Below are positions 19,201 to 29,900 of a stretch of DNA of 57,655 nucleotides, piece after piece. Positions within the stretch are counted from its first letter, which is position 1. Every line of letters starts with the position of its first letter. The translations under genes were made by a program, and so were the position numbers. Origin of the DNA: a virus; IMG/VR virus record IMGVR_UViG_3300033144_001394, positions 1 through 57,655 of that record; one strand, given 5' to 3'. Under the pieces are notes generated by a model that saw only the letters and a list, made by a program, of their open reading frames with translations, did no database searches and was not told where the DNA came from.

Positions 19201-22200
19201 AGTATGTAAAAGTTCGTATGGCACAGCTGCATAATGAATTAGAAGCTAAGAGAGAAGCAGCAACCACTGGAACAGAGAAAGCACAATTCGATAAGACCAT
19301 ACGAGATATCTGGTATGCTCTTGTACACTTCGGTGATGTAGAGAACTTTTCTAATAATGCTACGGATGATAGTAACAACGTTAAAGGAGTCATGGCGTAT
19401 CACGCTAAGAAGTCTCGTTACATCATTGAGGAAATTGTAGACTTATTCTTTGCTGAAGATAATATGAGTGAGACTGATCTTATGGTTAAAGGTCGTCAAG
19501 CTATGTATGATAAGTCTGGTAATGAGGTCTCTTCACTTGAGCTTGCTTCTCGTGAGATTGTTTATTTGCTTCATGGGTTGTTTGAAGTGAATGAGGATAC
19601 TGGCGAAATAGGGCAGGATAACTTTGGTGCTCCTAAACTAGCGCCTTTTACTGAGGTGTGGAATAGATTGGCACGGTCTCTTTCTAATAAACCAGGGCCG
19701 GAGGCTATGGAAGCCGCGTTACTTGCAGAGGCGGAGGACTATCCTCCATTCAAGCAGCTGCTTAATAAGCTTGGCCCGCTATCTACTTTATCTACTACAG
19801 AAACAGATTTGTGGTCTAAATTCTGGCAGACATTTAACTTGACTAGAGTTCCTCTAATGCAGATGACTGTAGAAAAGGTTGTTGATGATAAGGGTAATGT
19901 AACATATGAGTCAAAGATAGGTGAGGCATCTGCTGATCATAAAAGAATTGGTCGTGACTGGCAGTCACAATTTGCTTCTGTAATTCCTAGTAATACAAAG
20001 GGTGATCCGGGTTATTATATGAAGAATGATGATGAGGGTAATTATCTTGATGTTAAAAGAGTAATAGAAGATTTTCCATTTTCGGCTTTATCCAATAATG
20101 TTTGGGAGTTCTATAATGCTATTGGCATTAAGCTCTCGGATAAGGATGTCATTCGTAAGGGACTTGAAGATAAAGAGATTATAAAATCAGCTATCTTTTA
20201 TCTTAAACGTCTCTATGTTTTTAGAGGTAAAGATGCCAAAGGCGATGAGGGTTGGAAGATTCGCAGTATGGCTGATCTGAATAAAGATTTGGAGATGCCT
20301 AAATCCAAGCAGAAAAAAGAATTGAAAAAAGGTGAGAAAGCTAAAGTAATTCCATATTTGATTCCTAGTACTCCAGGTGTCGAAAAGTTTTATGTTTATG
20401 GAGAAGGACAAGGTAAGATCTATAAAACGCTAATGGAGCTAGAGGCTAGATACTCGAATACTCTTAATAATTTTATGGTGACTAATGCTGAGGGTAATAC
20501 TCAGTTTGAACATAGTCAAAATAATACACTTACCATTACGGTTAATGCTATTAACTACGCTAAGAGCTATCAGGATTTAATAGATATGCCTCATATGGCT
20601 CATCTCGATATAGAGAGGAACCCATTTGCTAAGGCTTCTATCTGGTTGAATTCTATTTTCCATATGGATGCTAATGATCCAGTTTTATTTGGTCAAAAGC
20701 GTGAGGTTAATGGAGAAGAGGTTAAGCTTCGACTAAACAACCTAAGTGGTGTTATGTTGGAACAGGAAGGAAAAGATACAACAGAAGGTGTAGCCTCAGC
20801 TAAAGCTGATAAGTTTGCTAAGCTGATCATGGATTTTCATTTAAATACTGAAGAACATCTCCCTGAGCTGATGAGACACTCTGATAAAGGAACGTCGTTC
20901 TCTGTTTCTTTAACTAAGATATTTCCTCTGAATGGAGAAGGCTCTAATCAATATATTGATAATGTGACATTCCTAGATGAACCATCTTCCTATAACGGAG
21001 CAGCTGCTAATCTTTTGATTCCTCATATTAATGCTGAGTTGCAGAGGATTAGAATAATGGAGCAGATGTATGCTAAACCAGATGGTCCTTTTGATTTTAG
21101 ATATATGGAGCGTGGTCTTAAATTTACTGCCTTTGATGATATTCTTCTGGATAAAACCAAGGAGCTGATTCTTGAGCAGGATGATCTGATTGAGTATCTT
21201 GATACTGCTACTCCAGAGAGTAATGCTTTGAAGGCAAAGATTGTTCAGGATCTATCCAACTATTTTGCAGAGCAGACTGATACTGTTGTTAAGCTGATGG
21301 TTGGTAATGAGTTTATTTCTGATAGCTTGGTTGATAAGATAGAAGGTACTGCTCGGAATCATCTTCTTCAGTTTGATGATGCGAAGACTAAGAAGGCCTT
21401 AATTAATTCTTATGTCTATAATTCTTTTATCCATAATGTTGAGTCCTTAAGTATCATCTATGGAGATCTAGCGCAGTATAACCACATTAAGGAGGAGTTT
21501 CATAAAAGGAATGCTGGTGCTGGTTCTACTGGTCGAATCTTCCGTACTGATGCTGCCATGAAAAATTACGTCAATAAGATTCGAGGTAGGAAATATTCTG
21601 AGGCTTATGGTGGAGAGAATGGATATAAGGATTTTGATGGTACTATGGAGACAGCTATTATTCAGGATAGTGAGGTTGGTTCTGTTTATCATAAGGAATA
21701 TGCTAAAGCTACTGGTAATAAAGAAGCTGATCCATATGCTAAAGGTAATATGAATGAAGCTGATGCCCAAGGGTATATTAGTTTTGACTCTTATCGTATC
21801 TTAAAAACAGCTCAGGGCGCCTGGTCTGATGAGCATGAAGAATTATACAAAGACATTGTTAATGGTCGTGAGTATGACTCGACTAAGGTTTCTGTATTCT
21901 TTTCTAGTTATAAGGTGCAGTATTTCGGTGCATTGAAAACGGAAGGTCTTCCAGTAACTGCACTTCATAAGTTTAACCTCTTTCCTCTTATACCAACAGC
22001 AATCAAGAATACTAAACTTGAGAAGTTACATGAGAAGATGATGGCTGAAGGTATTGATTATACTTTGTTTGAGTCAGGGTCCAAGGTTGGTACTCTGACA
22101 AATCCTTATGTATTAGATGAGAATGGTAATCCTACAACTGAACTTAATGTTGATGCTGAGGGAAACTTTTTAAGAGATGAGGGATATGATAAGGATCGTA

Positions 22201-25200
22201 AGTTAAGTGAAGTTCCTTTTACCAAGAATACAATCTTCCTGGAGTATCTTAAGGATCAACTTGAGATTGCTCCTAAGTATAAGAACAAGGTGATCTTCTC
22301 GACTCAGATGCGTAAGCTTATTGAAGATGGGCTTATGGAGAATGGTGTCCCTACTGACTTCATGGTTGGTAAGAAAGCTGATGATCGTATTGCTGCTTGG
22401 GATAAGTTGGGTAAAGCTAAAGATGGCGAAGCTAAACGTATTGCTAAGTCTGACCGTTATAGAAAGCTTAAGCGTTATGAACGTAATATTCGTCGACTTA
22501 CCCAGTTAAAGAAAGAGGAGTTACTTCGTGATATTAATTGGAAAGAAACTAAGGATGGAGTAACTGGAAACATCTCGGATCTGCTCAAGTTTGTTCAGAA
22601 AGAATTAACCCGTCAGGATCTAGCTGATCATGAGATTAGATTTTTGGATACTGTGAAAGGAAAGATGCAACATGATGTGTCCCTATCACTCAGTGCAGAT
22701 AAAATAGAACGTCTGCTTAATGCTCTTGTAACAAAGAGGTTAGTGAAGCAGAAGGTTACTGGTGAAGGTTTGATCCAGATATCAGGTGCAATGTTTGAGA
22801 ATATTGCTGATGATGAAGGTCGTAACTATAGTAACCCAACGGATGAAGATAAACGTAAATATGGTACTAATGATTTACCTACGTATCATGAAGGTGCTGA
22901 TGGCAAGACTGTCGCTATGAAGGTTAAGGTTGCTCTTCAGGGGGATTTTAAAAAGCTACTTAAGGCTAAAGATAAAGATGGTAATGAGATAGGTTCAATC
23001 GAACGTCTTAATGCTTTGCTTAAAGATGAAGACTGGCTGAACATGGATGACAATCGCAGAATGATCACTATGGTCGGTGTACGTATTCCAGTTCAGGGAC
23101 TTAACTCTATGGAGTTCATGGAGGTATACGAGTTTCTTCCAACCGAGGCTGGTAATATTATTATTCCGCCTGCCGAGATTGTTGCCAAGACAGGATCCGA
23201 TTTTGATGTTGATAAGTTAACTGTTATGATGCCTAACCTAGCTGTGCTTAACGGTACTACAAAACTTATTAAAGAATTGAATACCGGTAAGAGTTATGAG
23301 ACATTGCAAGATGATGTACGGTCTATTAAAAAGAAGATACAAAGTGTTCGTAAAGAGTTTACTAAAAAGTTTAATGATATAGCTTTTGAGAAGGAAGCTG
23401 CTGAAACGTTTAAAAACGATTGGTATCCTCAGAAGAAAGATGTTGATACCAAATTGGATTACTTCTTGGATCTGCAAGCTGAGTTAAATACTAAGCCAGA
23501 AAAGACTATAGAAGATAAGGAACGTCTCGAGAGAGCTACTAGTGCTATTAAAGCTCTTGAGGCTAAGCTTGATTTACTTGAGACTCAGTTTACAGCTTTT
23601 TTCTCTGAGCTAGAGAATGCTAAGATTCATGAGATATCTGCAGAACAGAAACAAGCCTTAAATCCATTTTATGAAGAGCTTGCCGAAGCACAGAATCTGT
23701 TACATGGTGCTGGTGAGAAAGCAATAGAGAATAACCTTATCGACGATATAAGAGGGATTCTTGAGTTGCCTGAGAATTTCTCCAGTTTAGTACGTCCTAA
23801 TAATATAGATATCCTTGAACCTTTGGCTGAGGAGTTGGGTCCATTAGTTATGGATTTTAATCCCAAGGATACCATTACTGGTGAGACAAGAACTGAAATG
23901 GTAAATGGTAAAGAGAAAGAAGTTATCTCCCCTACTCGCGTACTTGAGGTTCATTATAACTTATATAAGCATGCTTCTAATAAAGTAGGTAAGGAAACAC
24001 TTGGATTAGGTGCTGTTGATAATACATACAATGTAGTTTTTAATAGGATTGGGGCTCGTATGGAACCAACTGCAGGTACAACTACTACTGAGTTTGAAAG
24101 GATTAATGCTCAGATAAAGGCGGGTCGTGAGAAAGATTTGTCTAAGGCCGATTTTAAGAAGTGGAAGAAATATCACCGTCAGAAATTATTTTTACCTCAT
24201 CATACAATTACTGTTGGTGATGAACAAGCTATTTCATTGTCTCATACTATGGATGCTGAGGGGGTTCATAAGATTTCAGATGTCATTAACCAGATGATTA
24301 ATGGATGGGTCGATGTTGCGGCTAATGCTTGGATCTTTAATATACAAGGAAACAAGGAAGTATCTCCTACTTTACTATTTATGATTCAAGCAGGAGTCCC
24401 AATTAAGCATGCTGTATATCTTTCATCTATGCCAATGGTACGTGAATATGTTGAGGAAATGCAGATAGCTAAGAGTATTTTTGCTGAACCTCTTGGTAAG
24501 GCTCCAAGTAATCCAAACTTCTTTCAGAATAAAGCCCGAGCTGAGATCTTATCTAATCCTAAGTATGGATTTAACATGAAGAAAAAAGACTTAGATCCTA
24601 AAGTTATAGGTAAGACAATCAATAATGAGGCGAAAGATAAGATTAAAGGTAAGGTCTTAACTGATGGTCATTTAAGTTCTACTAAGATGAAGACCGTTAT
24701 TACCAAATTTGCTAAGGAGCAGGTTGAAGATAAGGTACATAAGTATTCAGAATTTGAGAGAGCTGCTTTCTTACATTTTTTAGAGATCGAGAATATGGGT
24801 AAGGCGGTACGAGATGTTAAGCTTCGTATGAACGTTGATACCTCTAGATCAGGAACTTTGTTTGAAGCTCAGAACAGAACAATGATGATTGAGGAATTGA
24901 AAGACGATGCCCGGATTCCACATACTATTGTTGATGATATCTTGAATGATTCTCCTATTGGTAGTTTCTATATCCAACCTTTTCAGTTAGAGGTCTGGGG
25001 AGAACTATTCGAACTACGTAACCACGAAAAGGTTAATGAAGTACTTTATGATCTAATGAGTTCTTCTGAAGGTAAAACAATCATCAATGAAACCTTTGGT
25101 AATAATGAACAGTTTGCGAATGCTTTTCGTAATGATCTACCGAGTTTTATCTTTCAAAATGCTGTTCGTAGTTTTGATATTAATAAGATGGATTCTTATC

Positions 25201-26969
25201 GTGGATACATTACCAACAGTACCACGCCAATAGAGACCGTTACTTCACTTGAGCATGGTGCTCTTGTAGTAGATGGCGTCCTCTATTTCGACAGGAACCG
25301 TTTGAAGAAAGACTATGCCCTTAAAGGATATACTGGTGGTCAATATATTCGTCAGGGATTATCTACTGTATCAAGTATGGCTTTCGATACACCTGGTCAG
25401 TATTATAACTTCGTGTTTGAACGTGCATATTTACGCAGTACTTTACCTTATTCTGAGATCAAAGATTCTACTGAGTATCGTCAGAAACGTAACGTAGTAG
25501 CTGTTGAGCTGAAGCCACGTGAGAAAGAAACTAAGGCTAAGTTTGCGGATCGAATTAGTAAGGTGGCTTATGAGAATTATCTACGTGATAAAGCGCTCGA
25601 TAACACATTTAACCACTGGAAGATTTTCCAGAGTGATGACAATTTCGCTCAGCAGTTTTTACAACTACGTCAGACTTATGATGCTTTAGGTAAAAAATAT
25701 AGTATTATAAATCAACTGTCTTCTAATTCTAAGCAAGGCTTGGATATGCAGAATCTTAAGTTGGATGTTACATCCATGAATACTGATAAGATGAATGTGT
25801 ATCATGAAAACCTTATGAAGTTATCTAATCCTAATGAAAAGAAGGTGCCAGATCCTGTAGATAATAAAAGAATTAGTGATTTCTTTAAGCGCTTTTCTAT
25901 TGTAGCGTTACTCCAGTCAGGTCTTGATACGAAGAGTCAGTTCTCTATGGTGCGTATTGTACCACAGAAAGCTTACCTGGATATCATGGCTAAGCCTGTT
26001 AAGAAGTTCGTAACACACTTAGATTGGGCTGTCAAGAAAAATATTACGCCGCAAATTCTGTTAGAGTTCATTGAGCAGTTTCATAAAGTAAACAATGTTA
26101 GTGAGAGAGCTGTTCGAATTAGAGGGAAGAACTATATGAAAGATCAGAATGTTGAGCTTACCTTAGATGATTCTATTGAGCTACTTAAAAAACATAAGGT
26201 AGGAATGCCTTGGTTAAGAATTAATGCAGCTCAAGCTAAGGAGTTAACAGAGAATACTAAAAAACCATGGAAAGGAGCATCTGATTTTATTTATAAAGGC
26301 ATACAATATTTTGTAAGTCTTAGCGAAGATGTTTCTGAGACGACGATTTCTGAGATAGCTCCTGATCCAACTACAAATAAGGAGAGTGGTCAACAAGATA
26401 TTGATGGTACACGTATTCATGGTGGTAATGATTTAGCGTATACCTATGTAGAGAAGTATCCTAAGAAGACTTTCATATACAACAAGGCATTTAATGGAAT
26501 GGGCGGTATAAGAGATCACCAGTTCCAGGAAACTCAAGCAAAGAATACTATAGGTATCACTACTCTGAAGAACTATAGTGGTTTGGATATGAACATTAAA
26601 GATGACCGTAAGGATGGTGTAGCTGTGGTTAATCCACAAGCTAAGGAGGCTATTGATAACGCTATAGAGGAAATACATAAACATCTTAGAACAGGTCAGT
26701 CATTAGTCTTTATGAAAGAAGGTTATGGTCAAGCTATGATTGGAGCGGATCCTCAGAAGGCTTCTATGCCGAATGCTGCTAAAGCTACTGCGACTAAAAC
26801 TTTTATATATTTGTCAGATCAGTTGTACCAGAACTTTGGATATGTTAATCCTAATATGTTAAACCATGCTGACGGTAGAACTATTGTACAGAAAGGTAGA
26901 GACGGAAACTCTCAACCAGCTACGGATGAGATGGTACAAAATTTAATGAATGTTTGTAAAACACAATAG
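16215..26969 (+). CDS. giant crAss-like virion RNA polymerase with N-terminal zincin domain (3584 aa)
   Basis: The RNA polymerase catalytic loop D-F-D-V-D is at residues 2329-2333 in AKTGSDFDVDKLTVMMP, preceded by RIPVQGLNSMEFMEVYEFLP and AGNIIIPPAEIV. This block is the hallmark of the DNA-dependent RNA polymerase of crAss-like phages (phi14:2 gp66 type, related to two-double-psi-beta-barrel polymerases), whose Asp residues bind catalytic Mg2+. It is longer than phi14:2 gp66 (about 2180 residues). A zincin motif HEAWH is at 758-762, with a likely Glu ligand in EEYLAEEFRTY. Near residues 3330-3372 there is a half-zincin-like segment (KKPWKGASDFIYKGIQYFV) without HExxH. The C-terminal ~190 residues form another unassigned domain (NGMGGIRDHQ, MKEGYGQAMIG, TKTFIYLSDQLYQNFGYVNP). 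In known relatives the enzyme is packaged, ejected into the cell and transcribes early genes. The frame is intact over 10.7 kb. Confidence 0.92.
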   Translation: MAINCKLGQEAQREIRTTVAAELTQMLRKGTPFELKSFIKNVYDEIKEDFGHEIAIDAARLTPIFIKQVINNDTQLLKTLIKDRGLVESDITNLIFEVEEDGGAEYMEDYLGTSESVADILEILNEDQDFRTEEEIDKEKAEKMAEGTAPPTRPALTFTGSTGQVPSVREEEGEFQAYAPTLLSDLGQEALSMKKNDPNYNVPDKQQSIYYKVKRAIIKGLGLADYDSSLMDFQSKGPMFLKAVSLSEIAKGDRKPGTLSDAQLKSGVAMMLVDKNGKPMRFDAEGNVADVGTLMYYNLRRANKKEIYDKDGNIKLTKNDRKRAESLAAMKNITVAEAETTIKREIKLIESIRNYIKEDANNSITFKINGGSLGYSPFDWNVHTPISDITFDSPDEFDPVTVISNFEVPGLLEGETYFILDSLHGNPIVAERPALKDTPYGEFLTSLLIDDVVDKFGVPITNQRKRKILNDYINTEEGNFRFYPDTGDVLLYTERLKTNTSEQREIARKKLTEHFSVLSPVRRITTDQINDRRKISSTTPRDQWKLNDILVYTDKDGGKTYRVIEYAKIHTAKSLISGKLQDIKAMDRLDDGTVRMITEPVSYKEFIKKHYTVHHTLNGQDKIVRLNAYMTFEPMVEELSKIEAEDYAESIITKSQANKPRPQSLTDEFNDDPIAKLIQEHRDNTKLHKNLDRKVDEMKATSTQMKEAEEWYKNHPLSEHFPLKVLMKMVNQKGSAVASWSMAGITLYKGADFSDVYHEAWHAFTQAYLTKEQKKELYSEARKKKGTFKDHHNNLVSFAFATELQLEEYLAEEFRTYMLSGGKNIKNAPVRNNIFQKILNALKALFEGVTVTQMALDERANVKIKELYDKLRVGNLTEYTHSAENVQFGELNQGIQPFDAESDMQYQLDYENSQGIVNMIDALVSEWADVLNAIPGVTDEEALRIAALKDQVANGELKGAELKEAKNTIEGLKAKSTYKYTSTLFNTQEDTKRTYKYVKVRMAQLHNELEAKREAATTGTEKAQFDKTIRDIWYALVHFGDVENFSNNATDDSNNVKGVMAYHAKKSRYIIEEIVDLFFAEDNMSETDLMVKGRQAMYDKSGNEVSSLELASREIVYLLHGLFEVNEDTGEIGQDNFGAPKLAPFTEVWNRLARSLSNKPGPEAMEAALLAEAEDYPPFKQLLNKLGPLSTLSTTETDLWSKFWQTFNLTRVPLMQMTVEKVVDDKGNVTYESKIGEASADHKRIGRDWQSQFASVIPSNTKGDPGYYMKNDDEGNYLDVKRVIEDFPFSALSNNVWEFYNAIGIKLSDKDVIRKGLEDKEIIKSAIFYLKRLYVFRGKDAKGDEGWKIRSMADLNKDLEMPKSKQKKELKKGEKAKVIPYLIPSTPGVEKFYVYGEGQGKIYKTLMELEARYSNTLNNFMVTNAEGNTQFEHSQNNTLTITVNAINYAKSYQDLIDMPHMAHLDIERNPFAKASIWLNSIFHMDANDPVLFGQKREVNGEEVKLRLNNLSGVMLEQEGKDTTEGVASAKADKFAKLIMDFHLNTEEHLPELMRHSDKGTSFSVSLTKIFPLNGEGSNQYIDNVTFLDEPSSYNGAAANLLIPHINAELQRIRIMEQMYAKPDGPFDFRYMERGLKFTAFDDILLDKTKELILEQDDLIEYLDTATPESNALKAKIVQDLSNYFAEQTDTVVKLMVGNEFISDSLVDKIEGTARNHLLQFDDAKTKKALINSYVYNSFIHNVESLSIIYGDLAQYNHIKEEFHKRNAGAGSTGRIFRTDAAMKNYVNKIRGRKYSEAYGGENGYKDFDGTMETAIIQDSEVGSVYHKEYAKATGNKEADPYAKGNMNEADAQGYISFDSYRILKTAQGAWSDEHEELYKDIVNGREYDSTKVSVFFSSYKVQYFGALKTEGLPVTALHKFNLFPLIPTAIKNTKLEKLHEKMMAEGIDYTLFESGSKVGTLTNPYVLDENGNPTTELNVDAEGNFLRDEGYDKDRKLSEVPFTKNTIFLEYLKDQLEIAPKYKNKVIFSTQMRKLIEDGLMENGVPTDFMVGKKADDRIAAWDKLGKAKDGEAKRIAKSDRYRKLKRYERNIRRLTQLKKEELLRDINWKETKDGVTGNISDLLKFVQKELTRQDLADHEIRFLDTVKGKMQHDVSLSLSADKIERLLNALVTKRLVKQKVTGEGLIQISGAMFENIADDEGRNYSNPTDEDKRKYGTNDLPTYHEGADGKTVAMKVKVALQGDFKKLLKAKDKDGNEIGSIERLNALLKDEDWLNMDDNRRMITMVGVRIPVQGLNSMEFMEVYEFLPTEAGNIIIPPAEIVAKTGSDFDVDKLTVMMPNLAVLNGTTKLIKELNTGKSYETLQDDVRSIKKKIQSVRKEFTKKFNDIAFEKEAAETFKNDWYPQKKDVDTKLDYFLDLQAELNTKPEKTIEDKERLERATSAIKALEAKLDLLETQFTAFFSELENAKIHEISAEQKQALNPFYEELAEAQNLLHGAGEKAIENNLIDDIRGILELPENFSSLVRPNNIDILEPLAEELGPLVMDFNPKDTITGETRTEMVNGKEKEVISPTRVLEVHYNLYKHASNKVGKETLGLGAVDNTYNVVFNRIGARMEPTAGTTTTEFERINAQIKAGREKDLSKADFKKWKKYHRQKLFLPHHTITVGDEQAISLSHTMDAEGVHKISDVINQMINGWVDVAANAWIFNIQGNKEVSPTLLFMIQAGVPIKHAVYLSSMPMVREYVEEMQIAKSIFAEPLGKAPSNPNFFQNKARAEILSNPKYGFNMKKKDLDPKVIGKTINNEAKDKIKGKVLTDGHLSSTKMKTVITKFAKEQVEDKVHKYSEFERAAFLHFLEIENMGKAVRDVKLRMNVDTSRSGTLFEAQNRTMMIEELKDDARIPHTIVDDILNDSPIGSFYIQPFQLEVWGELFELRNHEKVNEVLYDLMSSSEGKTIINETFGNNEQFANAFRNDLPSFIFQNAVRSFDINKMDSYRGYITNSTTPIETVTSLEHGALVVDGVLYFDRNRLKKDYALKGYTGGQYIRQGLSTVSSMAFDTPGQYYNFVFERAYLRSTLPYSEIKDSTEYRQKRNVVAVELKPREKETKAKFADRISKVAYENYLRDKALDNTFNHWKIFQSDDNFAQQFLQLRQTYDALGKKYSIINQLSSNSKQGLDMQNLKLDVTSMNTDKMNVYHENLMKLSNPNEKKVPDPVDNKRISDFFKRFSIVALLQSGLDTKSQFSMVRIVPQKAYLDIMAKPVKKFVTHLDWAVKKNITPQILLEFIEQFHKVNNVSERAVRIRGKNYMKDQNVELTLDDSIELLKKHKVGMPWLRINAAQAKELTENTKKPWKGASDFIYKGIQYFVSLSEDVSETTISEIAPDPTTNKESGQQDIDGTRIHGGNDLAYTYVEKYPKKTFIYNKAFNGMGGIRDHQFQETQAKNTIGITTLKNYSGLDMNIKDDRKDGVAVVNPQAKEAIDNAIEEIHKHLRTGQSLVFMKEGYGQAMIGADPQKASMPNAAKATATKTFIYLSDQLYQNFGYVNPNMLNHADGRTIVQKGRDGNSQPATDEMVQNLMNVCKTQ

Positions 26970-26972
26970 ATT

Positions 26973-29900
26973 ATGGCAGCAGTATGTCCCAATAAAAATA
27001 CACCAGAGTGGAAATCCTTAGTTAACGAAGTAGGAGAGTTTGAAGCTTATCGAGACTTCTTAGAATACAACGGGGACATTCGAGGTGCTAGAGTCGTTCG
27101 AAAGAAACTTGCTGTCAGGGCTCGTAATATTCCAGAGAGATTACAGAAGGAGCGTACGACCAGCGCAGGGGTTCCTGTTGCTTTAGATATTTTAGAGAAC
27201 TTAGCTAAAGATCTTGCTGCTAAGTTTGGTGATGAGTATGCTTATCGTGTGGAGCCATATCCTAATAAACCTTGGAAAGGGAAGGTAGAGGCAGCCAGTG
27301 TTGAGAATGGTGGTAAACGTACTATTGTTATTAACAGTGCTAAGGCTACTCTTGATACACCACTTCATGAGTTTAGTCATATTCTTTTGGATATGATTAA
27401 GAATGAGAATCAAGTTCTTTATGCTGAGTTACGTCGAACTATTCCTTTAACTAAAGAAGGTCGAGCCGAATTAGCTCAGGTACGTAAGTATTATCCAGAG
27501 CTTAAGGAAGGTGAGGATATTGATGAAACTATTGTTGAATTAATGGGGCGTCATGCCGCAGATCTAATTAGTACTAAATCAAAACTATATACTTTATTAG
27601 AAAGCATATGGAATAGTATTAAAAAGCATATTGCTAAAATTATATCTGAGGGTACAGGACATACAGTTCAGACAGTAGACCTTGAAAAAGATACTACAAT
27701 AGCAGTACTTGCTGAGTTACTTACAATAAAGAATTTAAAGTTTACAGCAGGAACTCAAGTTAAAGAAAAGTTATCTGAAATAGCAGCAAAGAATAATAAG
27801 CAGATTCAAGAAATGGAGAATCAACTTACTATTATGAATTCTTTAGACGTAGATAATCCAGAGACATCTAATGATCCAGAAGCTCTAGTAAGCTATTATT
27901 CCGATTATAGAATACATGCTATTTCTCGAAAGTCTCTTGATGCGATTAGTGATATAGGAAAGGTTTGGCCTATTATTAAAAAGTATCTATCCGCAACTTC
28001 TGATCCAAGTCAGTTTCATCAAGACACAATAAAGCTTACCAATAAAATGATGGAGATGGGTGCTTCACTTACACCTGAAGAAAAGCTTACAACCTTACGT
28101 CTTAATGATGAGTTTGATAATTGGTTTATGGTGTTTAACTCTTTTAAAAATGAGACTAAAGAAAGTTTTATTAAAGATTTAAAAGATGATCCTAAAGCCC
28201 TTTGGCCCGCAGGAAAGTTTATATCATCAGTAAAGAAGCAGACTGATAATTATTCACAACAAACCACTATTGCAGCTATTACAAGTTCTCTTAGAAATGA
28301 TGAAAGATTTATAACTAAGTTATTTCCAAATGTACACAGTACATATTCTATTGAGGAACAGTTAAATGAAAAAACTATTGCCGATATATCTGCAGTATTA
28401 GAATATAACATAGAGGACTTAAAGATCAATATTAGTAAACCAATTCGAGCTAAGGGTGAGTTTGTTATGAATATTGATAATGTAGGAAGAGGTTTTGAAG
28501 GTGATTTTAAAGATGAAACTATTACTGTCAATATTGATTATAAGACAGATGGTAGCCTCTATGTAGGTTTTAAATCATCTGAATGGCTTTATGGAGATCC
28601 GGTTTGGGTTGTAGATTTTGATAAGGATAAAGCTAAAGTAGGTGATAGAGTTATGCTTAAACAACCTCCTGGTGTAGCAGCTGTGCAGAAGAGACATAAG
28701 ATTTATAATCAACCTTTTGGACAAATTGAGGATATATTAGAAGACGGTACTGTTATTATGGAATTGTTGAATATAAATGATCCATATACAATACTCGATA
28801 CATATCTAAAAGATGATTATCAAATAATAGGTGATCAAACTAGTGGTGTTATAGCGATTTCTCCTGATCTACTTAATTCAGTTGTTACTCAGTCGGGTCG
28901 TGCGGCAAGGGTTATGAGGCAAGTTTTAAAAGAGGTTAGTCGGTATGGTTATAATTTTAATTATACAGCTATTACTTTTGCAGCTTCTGAGAGCGATTGG
29001 GGTAATGAGAGTATGATGCGTCAAGCAATATATCAAGGAATGGCTCAACGAATGTTTGGTAAAGATTTTGCATTAGTTTCTCATAATGTAGCAATAAAGT
29101 CACACGCAGAACTTGAGGCTGAGGCTAGAGATAAATGGATTGCTGAAGGTAAAGATCCTGAGAAGTTTAGTATGAAAACTATAGCCGGTTTAATTAAGCG
29201 AGGGGAGATAACTAATATCAATTATGACCTAGATACTATTGTAATTCCTCAGAGTTATCGTGATGGTTTGTTTGTACAAAAGGATGTTTATCAGAAGGAA
29301 CGTATAGATAGTTCTGTACCAGAAGATGCTGTTGATTCTTTGGCAGGTTTATCTACAGCCCAGAATCCTATTAAAGAAAAACCTCTTTCGCCTGAAGAGA
29401 ATAATAAGATTAGGGCTGTTGAGATAGCAAAAAAACTGAGTAATCAGTTGGATGTAGATTATCAGATGGTCACTTCAGATGAAGCTATGGCTATCACGGC
29501 TAATGCAGAGAACCCGTGGAATGGTCAACCTGCTTTCTTCTTTGGAGGTATAGTATATTTTGTTGGAGATAAGTTGGATACGGATCTTGTGTTACATGAG
29601 TTTGCTCATCCACTACTTAGACAAATTAAAGTTACTAACAAAGAATTGTTTGATAACCTTTATATGCAGTTATCTCAGACCAGTGAAGGTCAGAAGATTA
29701 TTAAGATGGTTAGTGAAAAGTATCCTAACCTGACTGAAGATATGGCTAAGGAAGAAGTTTTAGCTCAGGCGTTAGGTGAAGCGGGGGCTCAGCAACTTGA
29801 TGGTTTAAAACCCCAATCTAAGTTTGCAGCATTTATCAAGGAGTTAATGTATCAGATTAAGCAATTATTACGCGGAAATTTCGGTCAGAATATAAAGATA

